Positions 1 to 6,748 of a DNA stretch of 7,159 nucleotides are shown one piece after another. The position numbers and the translations under genes were made by a program. How positions within the stretch are numbered: position 1 is the first letter of the stretch; every line of letters starts with the position of its first letter. The notes beneath the pieces were generated by a model, which did not search any database, was not told where the DNA came from, and saw nothing but the letters and a program-made list of their open reading frames with translations. The stretch spans positions 1-7,159 of the forward strand of contig CAIVDH010000296.1 in the NCBI GenBank assembly GCA_903904635.1, given 5' to 3'. Source of the DNA: an uncultured Burkholderiales bacterium. GTDB taxonomy: Bacteria > Pseudomonadota > Gammaproteobacteria > Burkholderiales > Burkholderiaceae_D.

Positions 1-18
1 AAAAAATTTTCAGGTGTT

Positions 19-129
19 CAACGAAAGACGCTGGATTCCGGCCTGCGCCGGAATGACTGTTGAGATTTAGGCGCTTTTCACACACCCAAAGTCGTTCCGG
101 CGCAGGCCGGAACCCAGTGTCTTTGTTTG
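19..129. repeat. Inverted pair of REP/dRS3-like palindromic repeats
   Basis: Two arms, 19-57 and 91-129, are reverse complements at about 34 of 39 positions and are separated by a 33-nt spacer (58-90). Each arm also contains its own perfect 7-bp stem, TTCCGGC-ctgc-GCCGGAA in arm 1 and the mirrored form in arm 2. Within the core 34 bp (24-57 against 91-124) only three positions differ, and two of those would still pair as G-U in RNA. The core resembles the short GGAAT-type palindromes scattered in intergenic DNA of many beta- and gammaproteobacteria, such as dRS3 of Neisseria. This is a resemblance by eye. There is no U-tract right after either arm, so a classical terminator is not supported, although the transcript could still fold strongly. 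Confidence 0.8.
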
Positions 130-143
130 CGCACGCATCAACC

Positions 144-178
144 TTCTGCATGATTGGCAATCAATCATGAGTGCAGAA
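144..178. repeat. Imperfect hairpin upstream of argS
   Basis: TTCTGCATGATT at 144-155 pairs with AATCATG(agtg)CAGAA at 163-178. This gives a 12-bp stem interrupted by a 4-nt bulge, with a 7-nt loop. It lies between the inverted repeat pair and the likely argS promoter. It is followed by an A-rich stretch rather than a run of T, so it does not look like an intrinsic terminator on the + strand. It could be a protein-binding site, or chance. No gene is visible in 1-310. Confidence 0.35.
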
Positions 179-221
179 TTAAAAACAAACGAAGTCAAAT
201 GCTGAGTACGGGGGTGTGAGG

Positions 222-249
222 AAGACAGCAGGATGGCAGCCGGTATAAT
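222..249 (+). promoter_or_regulatory. Candidate sigma-70 promoter for argS
   Basis: A perfect TATAAT at 244-249 is preceded, with a 16-nt spacer, by AAGACA at 222-227, which matches 4 of 6 bases of TTGACA. Transcription would begin near 256 and leave a leader of about 55 nt before the argS start at 311. The -10 match is strong and the -35 is weak. If this promoter is used, the upstream in-frame ATG at 233 cannot be on the transcript, which supports the start at 311. Confidence 0.45.
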
Positions 250-310
250 CCCTACTTTATGTGTTCCACATGCGCGCCACCTCCCGGCCGCGCAAAACCC
301 CAACATACTC

Positions 311-2047
311 ATGCCCACCCAACAAAAAGAGCAGATCGCCGCATTATTCCAGGACGCCTTAACGCCGGTATTAGCCGGTAGCGACCTCGCTGTTCCGGTC
401 ATTACGCTAGAGCGTCCGCGTGATCTTGCGCATGGCGACTTCGCCTGCAATATCGCCATGCAGCTGGCTAAACCATTAAAGAAAAATCCGCGTGAATTAG
501 CGCAGGCTATCGTTGCGGCGGTGCTGGCCAATCCGGCGCGTATCGGTCTGGTTGATGCCGTCGAGATCGCCGGCCCCGGTTTTATTAATGTACGTTTGGC
601 AGTGGCCAGCAAGCAGTCGGTTGTTAAGCGTGTGCTTGCAGATGCCGCCTGCTATGGCAAAACAAATGCCGGCGCCGGCCATAAAGTATTGGTGGAATTC
701 GTCTCTGCCAATCCGACCGGCCCGCTGCATGTAGGCCATGGCCGTCAGGGTGCGTTGGGCGATGCGATTTCGGCGCTGCTGGAAGCGCAGGGCTATCAGG
801 TATTGCGTGAGTTTTATTACAACGATGCCGGTGTGCAGATCGCCACGCTTGCCACCTCGGTACAAGCCCGCGCGCTGGGCAAAAAACCGGGTGATGCAGA
901 CTGGCCTGAATCTGCCTACAACGGTGACTATATTGCCGACATCGCCGCTGATTTCCTTGCCAAAAAAACCGTCTCTGCCGCCAACGGCGAGCCCGTCACT
1001 GCGAGTGGCGATGTAGAAGATATTGAATCCATACGTCGCTTCGCTGTCACATATTTAAGGCATGAACAAGATCTGGATTTACAGGCCTTCGGTGTGCGTT
1101 TTGATAATTATTATCTGGAATCGTCACTCTATGAAGATGGCAAAGTTGCCGCAGCAGTAGCTGCACTGACGGCCGCCGGTAAAACATATGAGCAGGATGG
1201 TGCGCTCTGGTTAAAGAGCACCGATTACGGTGACGATAAAGATCGTGTCATGCGCAAGTCTGATGGCACCTTTACTTATTTTGTGCCTGATGTTGCTTAT
1301 CACATTGCTAAATGGCAGCGTGGTTACGAAAAAGTGATTAACGTGCAGGGCAGTGATCATCACGGCACCATAGCGCGCGTGCGCGCCGGGCTGCAGGCAG
1401 TGGGCATGGATATTCCACCGGCCTATCCGGATTATGTGCTGCATAAAATGGTCACTGTCATGCGCAATGGTGAAGAGGTAAAAATCTCCAAGCGTGCCGG
1501 CTCTTATGTGACATTGCGCGACCTGATTGAATGGTCAGCCGGTGATGTAGTTGATGCTGCTGGTAAGCGTGATCTGACCCGCGGGCGCGATGCAGTGCGA
1601 TTTTTTCTGATCTCGCGCAAAGCTGACACCGAGTTTATATTTGATGTCGATCTTGCCTTGGCGCAGTCGGATGAAAATCCGGTCTATTACGTGCAGTATG
1701 CACATGCACGCATTTGCTCGGTATTGTCGCAATGGGGTGGTGATGAGGCTGCATTGCATGCCGTTGATACGGCGCCGCTGATCGCGCCGCGCGAAGCATC
1801 GCTATTGGCTAAGCTGGCTGAGTATCCGGAAGTGCTGAAAAAAGCGATGGAAGAACTCGGGCCGCATCAAATCGCTTTTTATTTGCGTGATCTGGCGGGT
1901 GAATTGCATAGCTACTACAATGCAGAACGTGTGCTGGTTGATGATGCAGCGTTAAAGATGGCGCGCCTGACATTATTGCTGGCCACGCGGCAGGTATTGA
2001 AGAACGGACTGGAATTAATTGGTGTATCTGCGCCGTCCAGAATGTAA
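311..2047 (+). CDS. argS: Arginyl-tRNA synthetase (class I)
   Basis: Cytoplasmic enzyme that charges tRNA-Arg with arginine using ATP; essential for translation. The 578-residue length is normal for bacterial ArgRS. The N-terminal tRNA-recognition (Add-1) domain covers about residues 1-95 and ends in PGFINVRL. The Rossmann catalytic domain follows with the HIGH-type motif HVGHG at 140-144, in the typical context [13 protein letters not shown]. The KMSKS-type loop is KISKR at 391-395. The DALR anticodon-binding domain begins near residue 456 ([12 protein letters not shown]) and runs to the typical end SAPSRM. The frame extends up to an ATG at 233, but those 26 extra residues do not look like ArgRS and overlap a TATAAT. 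The start at 311 gives a typical N-terminus ([13 protein letters not shown]), although no clear Shine-Dalgarno precedes it. No terminator is seen before the next gene, 43 nt downstream. Confidence 0.96.
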   Translation: MPTQQKEQIAALFQDALTPVLAGSDLAVPVITLERPRDLAHGDFACNIAMQLAKPLKKNPRELAQAIVAAVLANPARIGLVDAVEIAGPGFINVRLAVASKQSVVKRVLADAACYGKTNAGAGHKVLVEFVSANPTGPLHVGHGRQGALGDAISALLEAQGYQVLREFYYNDAGVQIATLATSVQARALGKKPGDADWPESAYNGDYIADIAADFLAKKTVSAANGEPVTASGDVEDIESIRRFAVTYLRHEQDLDLQAFGVRFDNYYLESSLYEDGKVAAAVAALTAAGKTYEQDGALWLKSTDYGDDKDRVMRKSDGTFTYFVPDVAYHIAKWQRGYEKVINVQGSDHHGTIARVRAGLQAVGMDIPPAYPDYVLHKMVTVMRNGEEVKISKRAGSYVTLRDLIEWSAGDVVDAAGKRDLTRGRDAVRFFLISRKADTEFIFDVDLALAQSDENPVYYVQYAHARICSVLSQWGGDEAALHAVDTAPLIAPREASLLAKLAEYPEVLKKAMEELGPHQIAFYLRDLAGELHSYYNAERVLVDDAALKMARLTLLLATRQVLKNGLELIGVSAPSRM

Positions 2048-2090
2048 TGCAAACTAACTTGTTATTGTTTACCGGATTTTTTTACAGAGT

Positions 2091-2780
2091 ATGAGCAGTC
2101 ACCCTATTTCTCGCCGCAGTACTTTGGTTAATCAACATGTCATCAGCCGACAGGCTGGCGGCACGCTGACGGGTCTGATCATAGGTTTGATCATAGGTCT
2201 ATCTATAGCAGTATGGGTGGCCGTCACCATCATGAAAACACCGGTGCCGTTCATAGACAAGCTGGGTAAACAGTCGGAAAAAACCGGCGAAATGGATGAT
2301 CCGAATTCCACCTTGCCGGGTGGCGCGCGCGACAAGCATGAAAAGCCCGCTGATGTTGAGGCAGCGCCTGATGTGGCAGAGGTGCCAGTGTTGCCAGCGG
2401 TGCCGCCGAAAAAAGTGCCGCAGCCGGCTGACATCACAGACAGCATTAAGCCAGCTGCGACGGACAAATCCAAGGCAGAAAAAAACTCACCAACAGCAGT
2501 GCCTGCTGCGCCCGCTTCACCGTCTGATGCTGCTGCCGATGAAAAATTTACCTATTATCTGCAAGCCGGTGCGTTTCGTGAAATCGCCGATGCCGAAGCT
2601 TCCAAGGCCAAACTTGCGCTGATGGGTGTAGCTGCCACAATTTCCGAACGGCGTTCCGAACTCGGATCGCTTTATCGTGTGCGTATTGGCCCTTATGCTG
2701 AAGTTGAATCCATGAATCGTATCCGCACCCGACTGTCTGATAACGGTGTTGATGCGGCAGTGGTCCGGGTACCAAAATAA
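2091..2780 (+). CDS. Membrane-anchored SPOR-domain protein (FtsN-like architecture)
   Basis: A 229-residue bitopic inner-membrane protein. A short basic cytoplasmic N-terminus is followed by one transmembrane helix at about 23-47 (GGTLTGLIIGLIIGLSIAVW). A long Pro/Ala/Lys-rich low-complexity linker spans about 60-150, and a C-terminal SPOR domain spans about 153-229 (YYLQAGAF, then YRVRIGPY). SPOR domains bind denuded glycan strands of septal peptidoglycan, so a periplasmic role at the division site is likely. The layout matches FtsN, but sequence alone does not show it is the functional FtsN, and several SPOR proteins usually coexist. It sits between argS and dsbA; a possible ribosome site (ACAGAG) just before the ATG is weak. 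An alternative is a DedD-like accessory division protein. The family and topology are secure; the exact role is inferred. Confidence 0.88.
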   Translation: MSSHPISRRSTLVNQHVISRQAGGTLTGLIIGLIIGLSIAVWVAVTIMKTPVPFIDKLGKQSEKTGEMDDPNSTLPGGARDKHEKPADVEAAPDVAEVPVLPAVPPKKVPQPADITDSIKPAATDKSKAEKNSPTAVPAAPASPSDAAADEKFTYYLQAGAFREIADAEASKAKLALMGVAATISERRSELGSLYRVRIGPYAEVESMNRIRTRLSDNGVDAAVVRVPK

Positions 2781-2804
2781 AAATTTTGCACCATTTGTTT
2801 TTGT

Positions 2805-2810
2805 AAAAGG
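2805..2810 (+). promoter_or_regulatory. Ribosome binding site deciding the dsbA start
   Basis: AAAAGG lies 7 nt before the ATG at 2818. The frame is open back to an ATG at 2746 inside the SPOR gene, but only the 2818 start follows this site and gives an N-terminal signal peptide. Confidence 0.6.
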
Positions 2811-2817
2811 AAATGCC

Positions 2818-3474
2818 ATGCGTCTGCTACAACAATTAATTATCGCTGCCAGTTTTAGTCTGATTGGATTGTCTGCTGCCGCTACACCGGCTGAGCCTGT
2901 AGAAGGTGTTGAGTACAACAGACTCAAGCAAATTCAGCCCACTGATTCCGGTAAAAAAATCGAAGTGCTGGAATTTTTCTGGTACAACTGCCCGCACTGT
3001 TTTGCCTTCGAGCCGCAGCTGGCCGAGTGGGTAAAAAAACGTGGTGACACGATTGTTTTTAAACGCGTGCCAGTGGGTTTTCGTGAATCCTTCGTGCCGC
3101 AACAAAAGCTGTATTACACGCTGGAAGCCATGGGCAAACTCGACACCGTGCATCGTGCGGTATTTGATGCCATACATGTGGGTCGTGTGCGTCTGGACAA
3201 AGAAGACGCCATCATTGATTTTGTAGAAAAGCAGGGCGTGGACCGTAAAAAATTCCTCGAGGTTTTTAATTCATTCGGCGTGCAATCCAAAGTCGCTCGG
3301 GTGGCGCAATTGCAAGCGCTCTACAACATAGAAAGCGTGCCTACCATCGCCATAGACGGGCGTTACGTTACTGCGCCTTCCATGGTCGGTGCGAATTTGC
3401 GCGGCCAGTCCGAACATGCGATGCATGCCGCCACGCTGCAGGTGATGGATGCACTGATCGCTCGTAAAAAATAA
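2818..3474 (+). CDS. dsbA: Periplasmic thiol:disulfide oxidoreductase DsbA
   Basis: A 218-residue precursor that introduces disulfide bonds into exported proteins; in the known pathway DsbB re-oxidises it. The N-terminus (MRLLQQLIIAASFSLIGLSAAA) is a Sec-type signal peptide with likely cleavage near residues 20-22. The thioredoxin-fold active site CPHC is at 58-61 within FFWYNCPHCFAFEP, the classic DsbA dipeptide Pro-His. The cis-proline loop is SVPT with Pro175. An alpha-helical insertion lies between these two sites, as expected for DsbA. The mature protein has no Cys beyond the CPHC pair. The gene follows the SPOR gene by 37 nt and precedes the dehydrogenase by only 7 nt, so it is probably co-transcribed with the latter. 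No dsbB is in the window. Confidence 0.94.
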   Translation: MRLLQQLIIAASFSLIGLSAAATPAEPVEGVEYNRLKQIQPTDSGKKIEVLEFFWYNCPHCFAFEPQLAEWVKKRGDTIVFKRVPVGFRESFVPQQKLYYTLEAMGKLDTVHRAVFDAIHVGRVRLDKEDAIIDFVEKQGVDRKKFLEVFNSFGVQSKVARVAQLQALYNIESVPTIAIDGRYVTAPSMVGANLRGQSEHAMHAATLQVMDALIARKK

Positions 3475-3481
3475 GGTATTC

Positions 3482-4297
3482 ATGTCATCTGCAAAGCTTA
3501 AACGGGTTTTTATTACCGGCGCTTCCAGCGGCTTGGGTATGGCGCTGGCGCGTGAGTATGCGGCCCAGGGTGCGCAGCTGGGTTTGCTGGCCCGTCGTCA
3601 GGATGCGCTGGAGGCATTGGTCGCTACGCTGCCCAATATGCATCAGCATCATCTGTATGTCGTTGATGTCTGTGACCATGATGCGCTGGCTGCTGCAGCA
3701 GCAGATTTTTTGCAGCAGACCGGTGGCGTAGAAGTCGTCATTGCCAACGCTGGCGTATCGTATGGCACGCTGACTGAGCGGATTGCAGACAAAGCCGTAT
3801 TTGAAAATATTATTGCCGTCAATCTGGTGTCAGTGGTGGCAACATTTGCGCCATTTATACGCGCCATGCAATCACAAGCCGCAGCCGGCCAGACAGATTT
3901 GCGACTGGTGGGCATAGCCAGTGTGGCCGGTATACGTGGCCTGCCGGGTGCTGAGGCTTATAGCGCATCCAAGGCAGCCGTCATCAGCTATTGCGAATCC
4001 CTGCGCGTAGAGATGCGGCATCACGGTATACGCGTGGTGACATTAGCGCCTGGCTATATCGATACCCCCATGACTCAGGTTAATACTTATGCCATGCCGT
4101 TTCTGCTACCGGCAGAAAAATTTGCAGAGCGTGCCGTCAAGGTGATACATGCCGGACGCAGCTATGCCGTCATACCGTGGCAGATGCGTGGTGTTTCATG
4201 GATGCTGCGCTTGTTGCCCAACTGGCTCTACGATGCCTTGTTTTCCATGGCGCCCTACAAAGCCGGTAAGCCAGAACCACACGACGAACGCGCGTGA
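3482..4297 (+). CDS. Short-chain dehydrogenase/reductase (classical SDR)
   Basis: A 271-residue NAD(P)-dependent oxidoreductase with a Rossmann fold. The cofactor motif TGASSGLG is at 12-19. Arg38-Arg39 at the end of the second beta strand (LLARRQ) suggest a preference for NADP(H). The structural NAG motif is at 89-91, and the catalytic residues are Ser147, Tyr160 and Lys164 in YSASK. After the catalytic core comes a hydrophobic, Trp-rich C-terminal stretch (about 205-255), as in membrane-associated SDRs of the COG0300 type. The substrate cannot be told from sequence. Translation probably uses TAAGG at 3473-3477, four nt before the ATG. The stop codon overlaps the next start (TGATG), so the two genes are likely translationally coupled. 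Confidence 0.9.
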   Translation: MSSAKLKRVFITGASSGLGMALAREYAAQGAQLGLLARRQDALEALVATLPNMHQHHLYVVDVCDHDALAAAAADFLQQTGGVEVVIANAGVSYGTLTERIADKAVFENIIAVNLVSVVATFAPFIRAMQSQAAAGQTDLRLVGIASVAGIRGLPGAEAYSASKAAVISYCESLRVEMRHHGIRVVTLAPGYIDTPMTQVNTYAMPFLLPAEKFAERAVKVIHAGRSYAVIPWQMRGVSWMLRLLPNWLYDALFSMAPYKAGKPEPHDERA

Positions 4298-5085
4298 TGT
4301 TCTGGTCTGATGCGCTGGGCTCGCGTCATGCCGCAGTTGAACCTGCCACGCCCCCGCGCATTGTTTCACTGGTTCCTTCGGTAACAGAATTAGTCTGTGA
4401 TCTGGGCTTATCTGACTATCTGGTGGGTCGTACCGGTTTTTGTATACATCCTGCAGCGCAGTTGCAAGCGGTGCCGAAAATCGGTGGCACCAAAGACGTC
4501 AATATAGAAAAAATCCGCACGCTTAAGCCCACGCATTTGCTGGTAAATATTGATGAAAATGAAAAGCCGACTGTGGACGCGTTGGCAGAATTTATTCCGC
4601 ATGTCATCGTCACACACCCGATAAAGCCTATCGATAATCTTGCGCTCTACAAGATGTTGGGCGGGATTTTTGGCGCGACTGCGCAGGCAGAAAAATTATG
4701 TACGCAATTTCAGCATGAGCTAGATCGTTTTCCACCCATGCCGGCAGGCGAAGCACGCAATGTGCTGTATTGCATTTGGCAAGATCCGTGGATGACCGTG
4801 GCGCGCGACACCTATATTGCACAAATGCTGGCACTCAAAGGCTGGCAGCACTGGCAGCCAGAAAACCCGAGCGTCCGCTATCCAACATTTACCTGGTCTG
4901 AGAGCGTGTTATCAGAAATTGATCAGGTCATACTTTCAAGCGAGCCCTATCGTTTTACCGATGCGCATGCAGACGCGCTGGAAAAGCAAATAGGTAAACC
5001 GGTGACGCTGGTAGATGGCGAAATGTTGTCCTGGTATGGCAGTCGGGCGATCGCAGGATTGCGCTATCTGCGCGAGCTGGAATGA
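4297..5085 (+). CDS. BtuF/FhuD-like helical-backbone metal-receptor-fold protein, no signal peptide
   Basis: A 262-residue protein of the periplasmic-binding-protein type 2 family (COG0614: cobalamin, haem and siderophore receptors). The opening RIVSLVPSVTELV (21-33) is the hallmark first strand and helix. It is followed by GRTGFCIHP (44-52), a KIGGTKDVNIEKI segment near 61-73, then PTHLLVN, and a C-terminal half with DPWMTVARDTYIAQMLALKGW. The family usually has a signal or lipoprotein peptide. Here the N-terminus (MFWSDALGSRHAAVEPATPP) is hydrophilic and no upstream start is available beyond a GTG one codon earlier, so the protein is predicted cytoplasmic. No permease or ATPase partner lies nearby. 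Automated annotation would probably call it a cobalamin-binding protein, but transport is doubtful. The start overlaps the dehydrogenase stop by one base. Fold confident, function unknown. Confidence 0.8.
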   Translation: MFWSDALGSRHAAVEPATPPRIVSLVPSVTELVCDLGLSDYLVGRTGFCIHPAAQLQAVPKIGGTKDVNIEKIRTLKPTHLLVNIDENEKPTVDALAEFIPHVIVTHPIKPIDNLALYKMLGGIFGATAQAEKLCTQFQHELDRFPPMPAGEARNVLYCIWQDPWMTVARDTYIAQMLALKGWQHWQPENPSVRYPTFTWSESVLSEIDQVILSSEPYRFTDAHADALEKQIGKPVTLVDGEMLSWYGSRAIAGLRYLRELE

Positions 5086-5113
5086 TGCAGCTTTGCGCCG
5101 CCATGCTTCAAGA

Positions 5114-5893
5114 TTAAAACAGTACCTTCACCCCAGCTGCCAACAACACCAGTGCCAGCGCAATCTGCAACCATCGGCCTGTAATTTTTCCTGCCAGCAG
5201 ACTACCCAACATCACCGCAGGAATGGATCCGGCCAGTAAGCTGGCCAGCATCCAGCCATCTACCATGCCTGCAAACAAATACCCCATGCCTGCCATCACA
5301 GCCAGGGGTATCGCATGCACCATATCAGTGGCCACCAGTCTATGCGGCGTCATACGCAATGGATACAGATAGAGCAGCATCACGCTACCCAACGCACCCG
5401 CACCCACAGAAGTGAGCGCTACGCACAATCCGAGTACGGCACCGGACACCAATGTCAAAGCGGGCTGCATAGCCTTGAAGCGCGCCGGCTGACCTATGCG
5501 ACGACCGCGCGCAAACGCGACTAATTTTGGTGCTGCCAGTAACCCAACTACGGTAATCAGCACCACCACGCCTATCGCCTTGGTGAGCCACTCCACCCTT
5601 ACAAACTCCACCCCAAAACTCACCAGCACCACAATGAGCATTGCCATAGGCAGGCTGCCCAGCCACAAGCGTCTGGCAACTTGCCAGTCCACCTGGCCAT
5701 GGTTGTGATGCATGCGCGCGCCGACAATCTTGGTGATAGCCGCAAACCACAAATCAGTTGCAATCGCGGTGCCTGGTGCCACCCCAAAAACAATCAGCAA
5801 GATAGGCGTCATCAGCGCACCGCCGCCCACGCCAGTCAAGCCGACCACGAAGCCAGTCAATGCGCCAGCCAGCGCATAGGTGCCATCAATCAT
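5114..5893 (-). CDS. TauE/SafE-family membrane permease (candidate sulfite/organosulfur anion transporter)
   Basis: A 259-residue, very hydrophobic polytopic membrane protein with roughly eight predicted helices. It shows the family's internal duplication. Half 1 has GVGGGAL at 21-27 and ATDLWFA from 45; half 2 has SVGAGAL at 162-168 and ATDMVHA from 188, each with about 25 residues between the motifs. A hydrophilic loop (about 122-142, RGRRIGQPARFK) joins the halves. Members move sulfite, sulfoacetate, taurine-derived or other small anions across the inner membrane, but substrates are rarely predictable. Its ATG overlaps the cysQ stop in an ATGA, and no Shine-Dalgarno is evident, so translation likely depends on cysQ. 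That partnership favours a sulfur compound as substrate (inference). The 3' end faces the BtuF-like gene across 28 nt. Confidence 0.87.
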   Translation of the reverse strand: MIDGTYALAGALTGFVVGLTGVGGGALMTPILLIVFGVAPGTAIATDLWFAAITKIVGARMHHNHGQVDWQVARRLWLGSLPMAMLIVVLVSFGVEFVRVEWLTKAIGVVVLITVVGLLAAPKLVAFARGRRIGQPARFKAMQPALTLVSGAVLGLCVALTSVGAGALGSVMLLYLYPLRMTPHRLVATDMVHAIPLAVMAGMGYLFAGMVDGWMLASLLAGSIPAVMLGSLLAGKITGRWLQIALALVLLAAGVKVLF

Positions 5894-6678
5894 GCCGGTA
5901 TGAGTGCAGCATCGCGCGTGGCAATAAATGAGGGGTTCAGAACATCAGGTTTGCCATAGCGCAGTGGCTGGCCAGTCAGGTCCAGCACCACACCGCCGGC
6001 ACCCTCCAGCACCGCTTGCGCAGCTGCCGTGTCCCATTCGCAGGTAGGTCCCAGACGGGGATAAATATCTGCTACACCCTCGGCCACCCGACAAAACTTC
6101 AGTGAGCTGCCCGCCTGCACCAGGCTTACTAACCCCAATCGATCGATAAACGCCTGCGTTTCCGTGTTGAGATGGCTCTTGCTGGCCACCACTCGACACA
6201 GTCCGTCGGTAGCATGACTGGCAACCTGAATCGCAGTTGTTATAGAGCCTATCCGGCGAAACGCACCCAGACCAGCACCACCCCAGTAAAGCGCATCAAT
6301 GGCTGGAGCGTAAACCACACCCAACACACTCCGGCCCTGCTCAATCAAGGCAATGTTGACGGTGAATTCACCGTTGCGGGCGATAAATTCTTTGGTGCCA
6401 TCTAGCGGATCGATCAGCCACATTTGCCCCGCGCCATGACGATGCCGCTGGGATGCCTCATCCTCCTCCGACACAATCGGGCAGCCGGGAATGAGCGGGC
6501 TCAGTTGTTGAGCCAGTATGTGATGGGCAGCCAAGTCAGCTGCAGTAACCGGGCTGTGATCGGCTTTCAGCGCCACATTTACCTTGCCAGCGTTATACAC
6601 CGCCATGATGGCATCGCCGGCTAAGCGGGCGATGGGCAATAGTTGCGCTAGCAAGGTGGCGGCATCAGTTTGTCGCAT
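5890..6678 (-). CDS. cysQ: 3'(2'),5'-bisphosphate nucleotidase CysQ (PAP phosphatase)
   Basis: A 262-residue enzyme of the inositol-monophosphatase superfamily. It removes the 3'-phosphate from adenosine 3',5'-bisphosphate (PAP), the by-product of PAPS use in sulfate assimilation, giving AMP. The metal-site motifs are complete: EEDE at 71-74, DPLDGT at 90-95 (Asp90 and Asp93) and WD at 215-216. The segment GSSLKFCRVAEG (190-201) is the form typical of CysQ and separates it from plain inositol monophosphatases (SuhB). Length is normal. The ATG at 6678 gives a standard CysQ N-terminus; the ribosome site is weak. It is the first gene of a minus-strand pair and overlaps the permease start by 4 nt. 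It is transcribed divergently from the unknown gene at 6749. Confidence 0.93.
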   Translation of the reverse strand: MRQTDAATLLAQLLPIARLAGDAIMAVYNAGKVNVALKADHSPVTAADLAAHHILAQQLSPLIPGCPIVSEEDEASQRHRHGAGQMWLIDPLDGTKEFIARNGEFTVNIALIEQGRSVLGVVYAPAIDALYWGGAGLGAFRRIGSITTAIQVASHATDGLCRVVASKSHLNTETQAFIDRLGLVSLVQAGSSLKFCRVAEGVADIYPRLGPTCEWDTAAAQAVLEGAGGVVLDLTGQPLRYGKPDVLNPSFIATRDAALIPA

Positions 6679-6748
6679 AATGGTATTTTGTATGGTTTAA
6701 TTCGTTTAATCTGTTCCGGTACGTAATTATAATTGAGTAATTTCATAA
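6679..6748. promoter_or_regulatory. AT-rich divergent intergenic region with palindromic TATAAT
   Basis: These 70 nt separate cysQ (minus) from the unknown + strand gene and must hold both 5' regions. The palindrome AATTATAATT at 6725-6734 reads TATAAT on both strands (6728-6733 on +, 6726-6731 on -). Either could serve as a -10 element. On the + strand it would give a leader of under 10 nt for the gene at 6749. No good -35 hexamer is visible at the right distance on either strand, so the assignment is tentative. Confidence 0.35.

Noticed and set aside
19..129. Intrinsic terminator of an upstream gene
   Set aside because: The stems are strong but no T-run follows directly on either strand, and no upstream coding end is inside the window.
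233..310. 26-residue N-terminal extension of ArgRS from the ATG at 233
   Set aside because: The residues do not resemble ArgRS N-termini, the stretch contains a perfect TATAAT, and starting at 311 gives the typical sequence and length.
67..612. Long minus-strand open frame across the argS upstream region and argS 5' end
   Set aside because: It reads through the inverted repeat and the antisense of argS, gives a low-complexity Ala/Ser/Arg-rich product with no family resemblance, and overlaps a confident gene.
2746..2817. Upstream dsbA start inside the SPOR gene
   Set aside because: It would place 24 mostly polar residues before the signal peptide and overlap the SPOR gene; the ATG at 2818 has a ribosome site and a clean signal sequence.
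5385..5750. Second minus-strand frame inside the permease gene
   Set aside because: It is a shadow frame of the permease, with no membrane pattern or domain, while the permease frame shows the full internal duplication.
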